Below, piece after piece: positions 1-5,816 of a stretch of 6,359 bases of DNA (positions are counted from its first letter, which is position 1; each line of letters starts with the position of its first letter). The notes under the pieces were generated by a model. It saw nothing but the letters and a program-made list of their open reading frames with translations, was not told the DNA's origin and ran no database searches. The DNA is taken from assembly GCA_026987795.1 (NCBI GenBank), contig JALSMF010000448.1, positions 1-6,359 on the forward strand, read 5' to 3'. This stretch comes from Bacteroidales bacterium (lineage in GTDB: Bacteria > Bacteroidota > Bacteroidia > Bacteroidales > JAADGE01). A program made the translations under genes and the position numbers.

Positions 1-1274
1 CTAACGACGTATTCATTACGGCTCTGTATTCTCGTATTTTTTATACTATTTCTATAAGTAATGAATTTATAAGAAATGCAAACACTGCTTTGGAAACAGC
101 GGACGGGACATTTAAAGACGATTTAATAAAATATAAAGCAGAAGCACGCTTTTTAAGAGCTTTTTCATACTATCATGCAGTTGATATGTTCGGAAACGTG
201 CCTTTTGTAAACGAAGAAGATTTGCCCGGAGCATTTTTCCCGGAACAAATAAGCAGAGCAGATTTATTTAACTATATTGAAAGTGAACTGAAAGATATAG
301 AAAATGATTTAGGTGAACCTAGCTTTGAATACGGAAGAGCAGATAAAGCTGCCGATTGGATGCTGCTGGCACATCTTTATTTAAATGCGGAAGTTTATAC
401 CGGAACTCCTCGATATTCAGATGCACTGACTTATATTGATAAGGTTCTTAATGCAGGATATTCTCTTGACGACAATTATGCCGATATTTTTTGTGCCGAT
501 AACAACACAAGCCCTGAAATGATTTTTCCGATTTGTTTTGACGGACAAAATACACAACAATACGGCGGTATGACATTTGTTCTTCATGCTTCCAACGGCG
601 GAGGAATGCCTTTGAACGGTATTGACGGCGGATGGGGAGGTATTCGAACCATACAAAATTTTGTAACAGGTTATTTCGGTCTTACTGAGTCTGACTTTTC
701 CCCGACAGACCCTGAAGCCTCTTCGATACAAGATAAGAGAGGAATGTTTTTCTTTAATACAGATGAAGGTTGGCAATGGAATATTGATAATGTGGGAACA
801 TTCACACAAGGAATAGGTGTAACAAAATTTAAAAATCTGTCACACGACGGAAGTCCCGCTCCGAATGCACATGCAACTTTTGTAAGTACGGATTTTCCGG
901 TCTATCGTTTAGCCGATGCATATCTTATTTATGCTGAATGTGTTATAAGAGGAGGCGGAGGAGATGTCGGAACAGCCGTAAATTATATAAATGAACTGAG
1001 ACAAAGAGCATACGGTGATAATTCGGGAGACATAACTTCCGGAGACTTAACTCTTGATTTTATTTTAGCGGAAAGAGCAAGAGAACTCTATTGGGAAGCT
1101 CACCGAAGAACCGATTTAATTCGTTTCGGTAAATTTACCGGCGGTGATTATGTTTGGGAATGGAAAGGCAATGCTCAAGCCGGTGCTGCTACAGACTCAT
1201 ACAGAGATTTGTATCCGATACCTACCAGTGATATTAATGCTAATCCTAATTTAACACAAAACCCGGGTTATTAA
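1..1274 (+). CDS. RagB/SusD-family outer-membrane glycan-binding lipoprotein, 5' partial
   Basis: The reading frame is open from base 3 to the TAA at 1272-1274, giving 423 visible residues. SusD proteins are usually about 500-600 residues, so the signal peptide, lipobox and first helices lie upstream of the window. The start-like TTG at 90 is internal: in-frame codons before it read as normal SusD sequence (YSRIFYTISISNEFIRNA). The helical TPR-like part is marked by KAEARFLRAFSYYHAVDMFGNVPF at visible residues about 45-68. The C-terminal SusD block is seen in ILAERARELYWEAHRRTDLIRFGKF, then YPIPTSDINANPNL and the final QNPGY. The family sits on the cell surface as the lid of a SusC TonB-dependent transporter and captures oligosaccharides or peptides. 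The SusC partner would be expected upstream, outside the window. The substrate cannot be told from the sequence. A SusE-like gene follows after 16 nt, so the two are surely one operon. Confidence 0.95.
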   Translation, partial: NDVFITALYSRIFYTISISNEFIRNANTALETADGTFKDDLIKYKAEARFLRAFSYYHAVDMFGNVPFVNEEDLPGAFFPEQISRADLFNYIESELKDIENDLGEPSFEYGRADKAADWMLLAHLYLNAEVYTGTPRYSDALTYIDKVLNAGYSLDDNYADIFCADNNTSPEMIFPICFDGQNTQQYGGMTFVLHASNGGGMPLNGIDGGWGGIRTIQNFVTGYFGLTESDFSPTDPEASSIQDKRGMFFFNTDEGWQWNIDNVGTFTQGIGVTKFKNLSHDGSPAPNAHATFVSTDFPVYRLADAYLIYAECVIRGGGGDVGTAVNYINELRQRAYGDNSGDITSGDLTLDFILAERARELYWEAHRRTDLIRFGKFTGGDYVWEWKGNAQAGAATDSYRDLYPIPTSDINANPNLTQNPGY

Positions 1275-1290
1275 TCTAAAATTTTTAAAA

Positions 1291-2091
1291 ATGAAAACAA
1301 AACATCTAATAATTACATTCTTAACAGGAATAATTTTCATCTGGTCTTGTACAAAAGAAAATACAAATCCCGTACTAAACCCTGATAAAATTACGGTTCC
1401 TCAGGTAGTAACACCTGTTTCCGGAACGTCTTATGTGCTTTCACGAGATAGTGCAGATAACGTATTAGACACATTCTCGTGGTCAAAGTCTGATTACGGA
1501 ATCCCATTAGGCATTTCATATATAGTTGAAATTGATACTGCAGGAAATAATTTCAAAAACAGCGAAACTTTATATTCCGGTTACGATACTTCGTTTTCAA
1601 TTACACACGTAGATATGAATAATAAAATGATTGCTCTGGAATTACCTTTTGATACAGTATCGGTATTAGATATAAGAGTTGCTTCTGTTATAAACGGATA
1701 TGATACTGTTTATTCTCCTGTTACTAATATAAACGTAACTCCTTACAGTGATATAATTCCGTTATATTTATTGGGAAATGCAACAAGTGCAGGATGGAAT
1801 AATACGGCAGCTCTTGAAATGACGTTTATTTCAACGGGAGTGTATGAAATTACAACAGATTTAATAGGAGGAGCCGGTAACTATATTAAATTTATTGCCG
1901 TTCTCGGACAATGGGCTCCGCAGTGGGGAACCGATGCTTCAGGAACTTGGGATACAGGTAATTTAGTTTACAGACCGACTGAAGATGTTACAGACCCGCC
2001 GGCAATACCTGCTCCGCCTGCAGACGGAACCTACTTAATACATGCCGACATAAGTAACTTGACATATACCGTTACGCCCGTCATCAAGTAG
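1291..2091 (+). CDS. SusE-like outer-membrane lipoprotein with C-terminal carbohydrate-binding-type module
   Basis: A 266-residue protein. It starts with a lipoprotein signal peptide: MKTKH, a hydrophobic stretch at residues 6-18, and lipobox IWSC with the acylated Cys at residue 20. Residues about 34-150 look like the SusE N-terminal Ig-like domain (VTPVSGTSYVLS near 41-51, the TFSWS strand at 61-65, SYIVEIDTAGNNF at 76-88). Residues about 155-264 form a second beta module beginning LYLLGNATSAGWNN, with tryptophans at 169, 208, 212 and 220. That is the pattern of SusE/SusF starch-binding modules, which bind sugar through aromatic residues. Family role: extra surface glycan-binding protein that holds polysaccharide near the SusC/SusD transporter. 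It has one such C-terminal module, whereas classical SusE has two and SusF three, so this is a short form. The start is the only ATG that gives a complete signal peptide. A terminator follows, so it ends the operon. The substrate is unknown. Confidence 0.87.
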   Translation: MKTKHLIITFLTGIIFIWSCTKENTNPVLNPDKITVPQVVTPVSGTSYVLSRDSADNVLDTFSWSKSDYGIPLGISYIVEIDTAGNNFKNSETLYSGYDTSFSITHVDMNNKMIALELPFDTVSVLDIRVASVINGYDTVYSPVTNINVTPYSDIIPLYLLGNATSAGWNNTAALEMTFISTGVYEITTDLIGGAGNYIKFIAVLGQWAPQWGTDASGTWDTGNLVYRPTEDVTDPPAIPAPPADGTYLIHADISNLTYTVTPVIK

Positions 2092-2114
2092 TATTCAGCA
2101 AACAGTTTAAAATT

Positions 2115-2143
2115 AAGCCGATTCCGCGTGAGTCGGCTTTTTT
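2115..2143 (+). terminator. Intrinsic terminator of the SusD/SusE operon
   Basis: A 10-bp stem (2115-2124 with 2130-2139, one G-T pair, GC-rich core AGCCGA/TCGGCT) closes a 5-nt loop CGCGT and runs directly into T6 (2138-2143). It lies 24 nt after the SusE-like stop and separates that operon from the coiled-coil/zapA unit. Confidence 0.88.
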
Positions 2144-2189
2144 GTTTTGAAAGGGTTAAATTTATTTTTTATTTTTAAATTTACTGTGT

Positions 2190-2197
2190 TAATTTTG
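2190..2197 (+). promoter_or_regulatory. Bacteroidota-type -7 element for the coiled-coil/zapA unit
   Basis: TAATTTTG matches the Bacteroidota primary-sigma consensus TAnnTTTG at every fixed position. No TTTG -33 box stands at the usual 19-21 nt upstream; that region is only T/A-rich. A start of transcription would fall near 2202-2206, leaving a leader of about 10 nt before the ATG at 2214. This also argues against the TTG at 2202 as the translation start. Confidence 0.55.
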
Positions 2198-2213
2198 CTG
2201 ATTGCTAAAAGGT

Positions 2214-2507
2214 ATGATGGATAACTACAATAATGAAATAAATCGTCTTAAAGAATTAATCGGCAATCTTATTTCAGGTCATAAAGAAAAAATACTTTTA
2301 ATTAAAGAACTTAAAGAAAAAAATAATAACTTAACTGAAGAAAATAAGATATTAATAAACAAAATAAAAGAACTGGAAGAAAAAACAGAAATTTTAAAAA
2401 CAGCTAAAACAATCAGTTTATCTGAAGAGGATAAAATAAAAGTCAAAGAGAAAATAAACAGGATAGTGCGAGAAATAGATAAAAGTATCGGCTTATTAAA
2501 CGAATAA
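2214..2507 (+). CDS. Small coiled-coil protein next to ZapA (putative Z-ring-associated, ZapB-like)
   Basis: A protein of 97 residues from the ATG at 2214 (96 from the adjacent ATG at 2217). A TTG at 2202 is in frame but coincides with the predicted transcription start, so ATG is preferred. Residues about 8-60 are a charged Leu/Ile/Asn-rich coiled coil (RLKELIGNLI, LIKELKEKNNNLTEENKIL, INKIKELEEK). After a short hinge (TISLSEED) comes a C-terminal block VKEKINRIVREIDKSIGLL, which resembles the conserved tail I recall in Bacteroidota proteins encoded just ahead of zapA. There is no signal peptide or membrane segment, so it is cytosolic. The stop is 7 nt before zapA, so the pair is one transcript and a shared role at the FtsZ ring is likely. 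ZapB itself is a short coiled coil that binds ZapA, but no clear ZapB homology can be claimed. The function is an inference from context. Confidence 0.82.
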   Translation: MMDNYNNEINRLKELIGNLISGHKEKILLIKELKEKNNNLTEENKILINKIKELEEKTEILKTAKTISLSEEDKIKVKEKINRIVREIDKSIGLLNE

Positions 2508-2514
2508 AAACGAT

Positions 2515-2808
2515 ATGGATGATAAATTGTCAATAAAAATAAATATAGGAGCAAAATATTATCCTATGCGTATTAATCGCAGAGAAGAAGAGATAATAAG
2601 AAAAGCGGCTAAAATTATTAATGATAAATTAACACAATATCAAAATAAATATGCCGACAGAGATTCTTTTGATTTATTGGCAATGACATCTTTACAATAT
2701 GTTAAGCAACTTTTGGAATGCGAACAAAAAAATGATGTTTCTTTATTAAACGAAGAATTAAAACAAATTAATGAAGAGTTGGAATATTATATTGAAAAAA
2801 ATAAATAA
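2515..2808 (+). CDS. zapA: Cell division protein ZapA
   Basis: A 97-residue protein of normal ZapA length. The N-terminal globular part shows the family pattern: two strands (SIKINIGAKYYPMRIN, residues about 6-21) and then the helix REEEIIRKAAKIINDKLTQY. The middle has DRDSFDLLAMTSLQYVKQLLE (about 48-68), equivalent to the typical ZapA segment D-x-x-D-L-L-A-M-x-A-L. The C-terminal part (about 69-97) is a coiled coil that makes the dimer/tetramer. ZapA binds FtsZ in the cytosol and cross-links protofilaments to stabilise the Z ring. It is co-transcribed with the coiled-coil gene 7 nt upstream. Downstream lies a promoter and a 6S-like RNA, the same neighbour that zapA has in Gammaproteobacteria (zapA-ssrS). 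Confidence 0.9.
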   Translation: MDDKLSIKINIGAKYYPMRINRREEEIIRKAAKIINDKLTQYQNKYADRDSFDLLAMTSLQYVKQLLECEQKNDVSLLNEELKQINEELEYYIEKNK

Positions 2809-2817
2809 GTCGTATTC

Positions 2818-2848
2818 TTGCATTTGAATGTAAAAAGTCATATCTTTG
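2818..2848 (+). promoter_or_regulatory. Promoter of the 6S-like RNA
   Basis: TATCTTTG at 2841-2848 fits the Bacteroidota -7 consensus TAnnTTTG exactly. CTTG ending at 2820 supplies a -33 TTG with a 20-nt spacer, the expected distance. It begins 10 nt after the zapA stop and predicts transcription from about 2853-2857, just ahead of the structured RNA. This is the best promoter in the window. Confidence 0.72.
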
Positions 2849-3032
2849 ATATAATTAAAAATAATTGAAGGTCATAACGGCCCGTAAATTTCTCAAAACT
2901 GTTTGTTAAGCTCAACACTAACAAATTTGGAGTTAATGCTCAATTTACGGAAAACAGGTCGCAATTTTGATTCGTCAAAATTCGGTTCTTAACCGACGGT
3001 GAAAGTTTGAACTAAAAGGCAACTCCATAAAT

Positions 3033-3051
3033 GCTCAATCGGAGCTTTTTT
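3033..3051 (+). terminator. Possible internal terminator hairpin within the 6S-like RNA
   Basis: A 4-bp GC-rich hairpin GCTC/GAGC (3033-3036/3042-3045) with a 5-nt loop is followed directly by T6 (3046-3051). It looks like a weak intrinsic terminator. In the 6S model it is the small hairpin on the 3' side of the central bubble, and the T run is unpaired bubble. The stem is too short to call it a strong stop. Confidence 0.3.
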
Positions 3052-3057
3052 AAAATA

Positions 3058-3080
3058 TTTGAGGAATTGCGGGCTTTTTT
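3058..3080 (+). terminator. 3' terminator of the 6S-like RNA
   Basis: This is the 3' half of the long closing stem (3058-3074, ending CGGGC) followed by T6 (3075-3080). Its partner strand is about 160-190 nt upstream (2880-2897), so the stem acts as a terminator only when the whole RNA folds end to end. It lies only 23 nt before the rny start codon. Confidence 0.55.
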
Positions 3081-3103
3081 ATTAATAATAAATTTATAGT
3101 TCA

Positions 3104-4663
3104 ATGAATGAAATAGTTATAATAACAGGAGTACTCGGATTAATCTTAGGTTTTTCAGCGGGGTTCTTTTTGAAAATAAAAGCAACTCGTAAAAAAGCCC
3201 GTGAAATAATTAAAGAAGCCGAAAATGAAGCAGAAGTAATAAAAAAAGAAAAAATATTGCAGGCAAAAGAAAAATTTCTGCAGTTAAAAGAAAAGCATGA
3301 AGAAGTAATAATTGAAAAAAACAGCCGTATTGCCGATGCCGAAAACAGACTTAAACAAAGAGAAAACAGCCTTAATCTCAGAAAAGAAGAACTTAAAAAC
3401 AAACTGAAAGAGTTTGAAATTACAAAACAAGAAGTTAATGCGGTAAGAGAAAACCTTACAAAACAGCTTGAAATAGTAGATAAAAAAAATGATGAGCTTG
3501 AAAAATTAAAAAAACAACACATAGAGAAACTGGAAAATATTTCCGGACTTTCATCGGATGATGCTAAAGCAGAACTGATAAAATCACTCAAAGCTGAAGC
3601 AAAAACAGAAGCAATGGCTCATATCAATGATATAATTGAAGAGGCAAAACTTACGGCAAATAAAGAAGCCAAAAAAATTATTATAAAAACCATTCAACGT
3701 ATAGGTACCGAAGCAGCAATTGAAAATGCCGTAACCGTTTTCCATATTGACAGCGATGATATGAAAGGACGTATTATAGGCAGAGAAGGTCGTAATATCA
3801 GAGCTCTTGAAGCCGCAACAGGCATAGAAATTATAGTTGACGATACGCCCGAATCAATAGTATTGTCAAGTTTCGACCCGATAAGAAGAGAAGTAGCCAG
3901 ACTCGCTTTGCACCAATTAGTTACCGACGGGAGGATACACCCCGCACGTATTGAAGAGGTAGTCGCAAAGACAAAAGAACAATTAGAAGAGGAAATACTG
4001 GAGACCGGAAAAAAAACAGCTATCGATTTAGGTATTCACGGGTTGCATCGTGAAATATTACGCCTTGTCGGAAAAATGAAATACCGCTCTTCATACGGAC
4101 AAAACCTTTTGCAACACTCTCGCGAAGTAGCCAAATTATGTGCCGTAATGGCTTCAGAACTCGGATTAAACGTAAAACTTGCAAAACGTGCCGGTTTGCT
4201 TCATGATATAGGAAAAGTGCCGGATGAAGAAATTGAAATTCCGCACGCAATTTACGGAATGAAACTTGCCGAAAGATATAAAGAAAAACCCGAAGTCGTT
4301 AATGCGATAGGAGCACATCACGATGAAGTTGAAATGACAAGTCTGTTATCTCCGATAGTGCAGGTATGCGATGCAATTTCAGGAGCAAGACCCGGAGCAA
4401 GGCGTGAAGTAGCAGAATCATACATAAAACGAATAAAAAAACTTGAAAGTATAGCGGCAGAAGAAAGAGGTGTTGTTAAAACATATGCAATTCAGGCAGG
4501 AAGAGAACTTAGAGTTATTGTAGGAAGTGATAAAGTTACCGATAAAGAGATAGAAGAATTGTCGTTTAATATTGCAAAAAAAATAGAAGAAGAAATGACA
4601 TATCCCGGACAGGTTAAAATAACCGTTATCCGTGAGGTAAGAGCCGTAAACTATGCAAAATAA
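3104..4663 (+). CDS. rny: Ribonuclease Y
   Basis: A 519-residue protein, the normal length for RNase Y. Domains in order: one N-terminal membrane segment (residues about 4-24, IVIITGVLGLILGFSAGFFL), then a long charged coiled coil (about 27-190), a KH RNA-binding domain (about 208-275, with GRIIGREGRN at 222-231 followed by IRALEAATGIEIIVDD), and an HD phosphohydrolase domain (about 330-430). The HD metal ligands are visible: His338 in LLQHSREVA, His367-Asp368 in LLHDIGK, the AHHDE motif at 404-408, and Asp423 in VCDAISGARPGARR. RNase Y is a membrane-anchored endoribonuclease that starts mRNA decay. Nothing key is missing. No Shine-Dalgarno is seen, as usual in this phylum. The ATG lies 23 nt after the terminator of the 6S-like RNA, so rny is transcribed either by read-through or from a weak promoter within that RNA. 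The next gene begins 19 nt after the stop. Confidence 0.96.
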   Translation: MNEIVIITGVLGLILGFSAGFFLKIKATRKKAREIIKEAENEAEVIKKEKILQAKEKFLQLKEKHEEVIIEKNSRIADAENRLKQRENSLNLRKEELKNKLKEFEITKQEVNAVRENLTKQLEIVDKKNDELEKLKKQHIEKLENISGLSSDDAKAELIKSLKAEAKTEAMAHINDIIEEAKLTANKEAKKIIIKTIQRIGTEAAIENAVTVFHIDSDDMKGRIIGREGRNIRALEAATGIEIIVDDTPESIVLSSFDPIRREVARLALHQLVTDGRIHPARIEEVVAKTKEQLEEEILETGKKTAIDLGIHGLHREILRLVGKMKYRSSYGQNLLQHSREVAKLCAVMASELGLNVKLAKRAGLLHDIGKVPDEEIEIPHAIYGMKLAERYKEKPEVVNAIGAHHDEVEMTSLLSPIVQVCDAISGARPGARREVAESYIKRIKKLESIAAEERGVVKTYAIQAGRELRVIVGSDKVTDKEIEELSFNIAKKIEEEMTYPGQVKITVIREVRAVNYAK

Positions 4664-4682
4664 CCTTTCAAATTAACACAAA

Positions 4683-5816
4683 ATGAATAAAATACAGATG
4701 GTTGACCTTAAAGGTCAGTACCAAAAAATAAAAAATGAAATAAATGATTCAATTTCGGAGGTGATTGAATCATCGGCTTTTATTAACGGACCGAAAGTAA
4801 AAGAATTTCAAACAAATCTTGAAAAATATCTTAATGTAAAACACGTTATTCCTTGCGGAAACGGAACTGATGCTCTGCAAATTGCATTAATGTCATTAGG
4901 ATTGAAACCCGGAGATGAAGTTATAACCGCAGATTTTACTTTCATTGCAACCGTTGAAGTGGTCGCTCTTTTAGGTCTAAATTTGAAATTTGTTGATGTT
5001 GACCCCGACACTTTTAATCTTGACGTAAAACAAACAGAAAAAGCAATTACTCCTAAAACAAAAGCAATAGTACCTGTTCATCTGTTCGGACAAGCTGCCG
5101 ATATGGAACAGATTATGAAAATTGCAGAAAAAAATAATCTTTTTGTTATCGAAGATACGGCACAAGCCATAGGTGCGGATTATACTTTTGACAACGGAAC
5201 AACTAAAAAACTCGGAACAATAGGAACAATCGGCTGTACTTCGTTTTTTCCTTCCAAAAATCTCGGATGCTACGGCGACGGCGGTGCATTATATACAAAT
5301 AACGATAAACTTGCCGAAAAAATACGGCAAATTGCGAATCACGGATCAAAAATCAAATATTTCCATGATGAAATCGGTGTAAATTCAAGATTAGATTCCA
5401 TGCAGGCAGCCGTTCTTAACGTAAAACTCAATTATCTTGACGATTATATTTCAGCACGTCAAAAAGCTGCCGAATTTTACGATAATGCTTTTGAAAATCA
5501 TCCGAATATTGTAATTCCGGCAAGAAATAAAAAATCAACTCACGTATTTCACCAATATACAATAAAAGTGAAAGATATTGACAGAGACGGACTTAAAGAA
5601 TTTTTAAATTCAAACGATATTCCCGCAATGATTTATTATCCATATCCTCTGCACCTTCAAAATGCGTATAAATATTTGGCTTATAAAGCGAATGATTTTC
5701 CGGTAACGGAAGAATTATCAAAAACTGTTTTATCTTTGCCGATGCATACCGAATTATCGGAAGACCAATTAAAATTTATAACCGAAAAAGTTTTGGAATA
5801 TGCCGACGGAAAATAA
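4683..5816 (+). CDS. wbpE: DegT/DnrJ/EryC1/StrS-family aminotransferase (UDP-3-keto-GlcNAcA aminotransferase, WbpE/WlbC type)
   Basis: A 377-residue PLP-dependent sugar aminotransferase of normal length. Visible family motifs: MVDLKGQYQKIKNEI at 6-20; CGNGTDALQIAL at 58-69 (PLP phosphate contact); GDEVITADFTFIATVEVVALLG at 77-98; PVHLFGQAADM at 131-141; and IEDTAQAIGA at 156-165, with Asp158 to contact the pyridine nitrogen. Then SFFPSKNLGCYGDGGAL at 187-203 has the Schiff-base lysine at Lys192, and GVNSRLDSMQAAVL follows at 232-245. The strings near FTFIATVEVVALLG and the TSFFPSKNLGCYGDGG block are closest in my memory to WbpE/WlbC. Those enzymes use glutamate to aminate C3 of UDP-2-acetamido-3-keto-glucuronate for surface polysaccharide. 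The overlapping acetyltransferase gene supports this exact step. The matching dehydrogenase/oxidase genes (WbpA, WbpB) are not in the window. It begins 19 nt after rny with no terminator or promoter seen between them, so co-transcription is likely. Exact substrate is inferred. Confidence 0.9.
   Translation: MNKIQMVDLKGQYQKIKNEINDSISEVIESSAFINGPKVKEFQTNLEKYLNVKHVIPCGNGTDALQIALMSLGLKPGDEVITADFTFIATVEVVALLGLNLKFVDVDPDTFNLDVKQTEKAITPKTKAIVPVHLFGQAADMEQIMKIAEKNNLFVIEDTAQAIGADYTFDNGTTKKLGTIGTIGCTSFFPSKNLGCYGDGGALYTNNDKLAEKIRQIANHGSKIKYFHDEIGVNSRLDSMQAAVLNVKLNYLDDYISARQKAAEFYDNAFENHPNIVIPARNKKSTHVFHQYTIKVKDIDRDGLKEFLNSNDIPAMIYYPYPLHLQNAYKYLAYKANDFPVTEELSKTVLSLPMHTELSEDQLKFITEKVLEYADGK

Larger units (their letters stand above)
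2880..3080 (+). ncRNA. ssrS: Putative 6S RNA (SsrS-like; possibly the 6S-Flavo type)
   Basis: The gap between zapA and rny has no credible ORF but folds like 6S RNA. A closing stem pairs 2880-2887 and 2889-2897 with 3058-3074: 17 bp, including GCCCG/CGGGC and CTCAAA/TTTGAG, with only A2888 bulged. It runs straight into T6 (3075-3080), so the 3' end is also the terminator. Inside is a large bubble, about 30 nt per side: 2898-2927 with a 7-bp hairpin (2902-2908/2919-2925), and 3028-3057 with a small hairpin (3033-3036/3042-3045). A 7-bp helix (2928-2934/3021-3027) then leads to an apical arm holding two hairpins (2963-2970/2975-2982 and 2983-2987/2991-2995). 6S RNA is a global regulator that mimics an open promoter and sequesters the sigma-70-type RNA polymerase holoenzyme. 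Length, architecture, own promoter and zapA linkage all fit. The 5' end may lie near 2855 if the promoter call is right. Alternative: a long attenuator leader of rny. The assignment rests on hand folding, not on a covariance model. Confidence 0.75.

Noticed and set aside
90..92. TTG as the start of the SusD-like gene
   Set aside because: The frame is open to the window edge and the 29 codons before it read as typical SusD sequence, so the gene is truncated by the window rather than starting here.
417..809. 130-residue minus-strand open frame inside the SusD gene
   Set aside because: No recognisable domain or initiation signal; the + strand frame is an unmistakable SusD.
2202..2204. TTG as the start of the coiled-coil gene
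   Set aside because: It lies where transcription should begin (5 nt after the -7 box), and two ATG codons follow at 2214 and 2217.
2963..2982. 8-bp hairpin with a TTCG loop as an extra-stable UUCG tetraloop
   Set aside because: The hairpin is real, but the loop is closed by A-T rather than the C-G pair needed for the special stability.
2809..3103. tmRNA, SRP RNA or RNase P RNA in the zapA-rny gap
   Set aside because: No tRNA-like ends or tag frame, no SRP Alu/GNAR-type core, and too short for RNase P; the end-to-end stem with a central bubble fits 6S better.
3094..3591. 165-residue minus-strand open frame opposite the rny coiled coil
   Set aside because: Its Ser/Phe-rich composition is what the complement of a Lys/Glu-rich coiled coil gives; no domain and no promoter seen.
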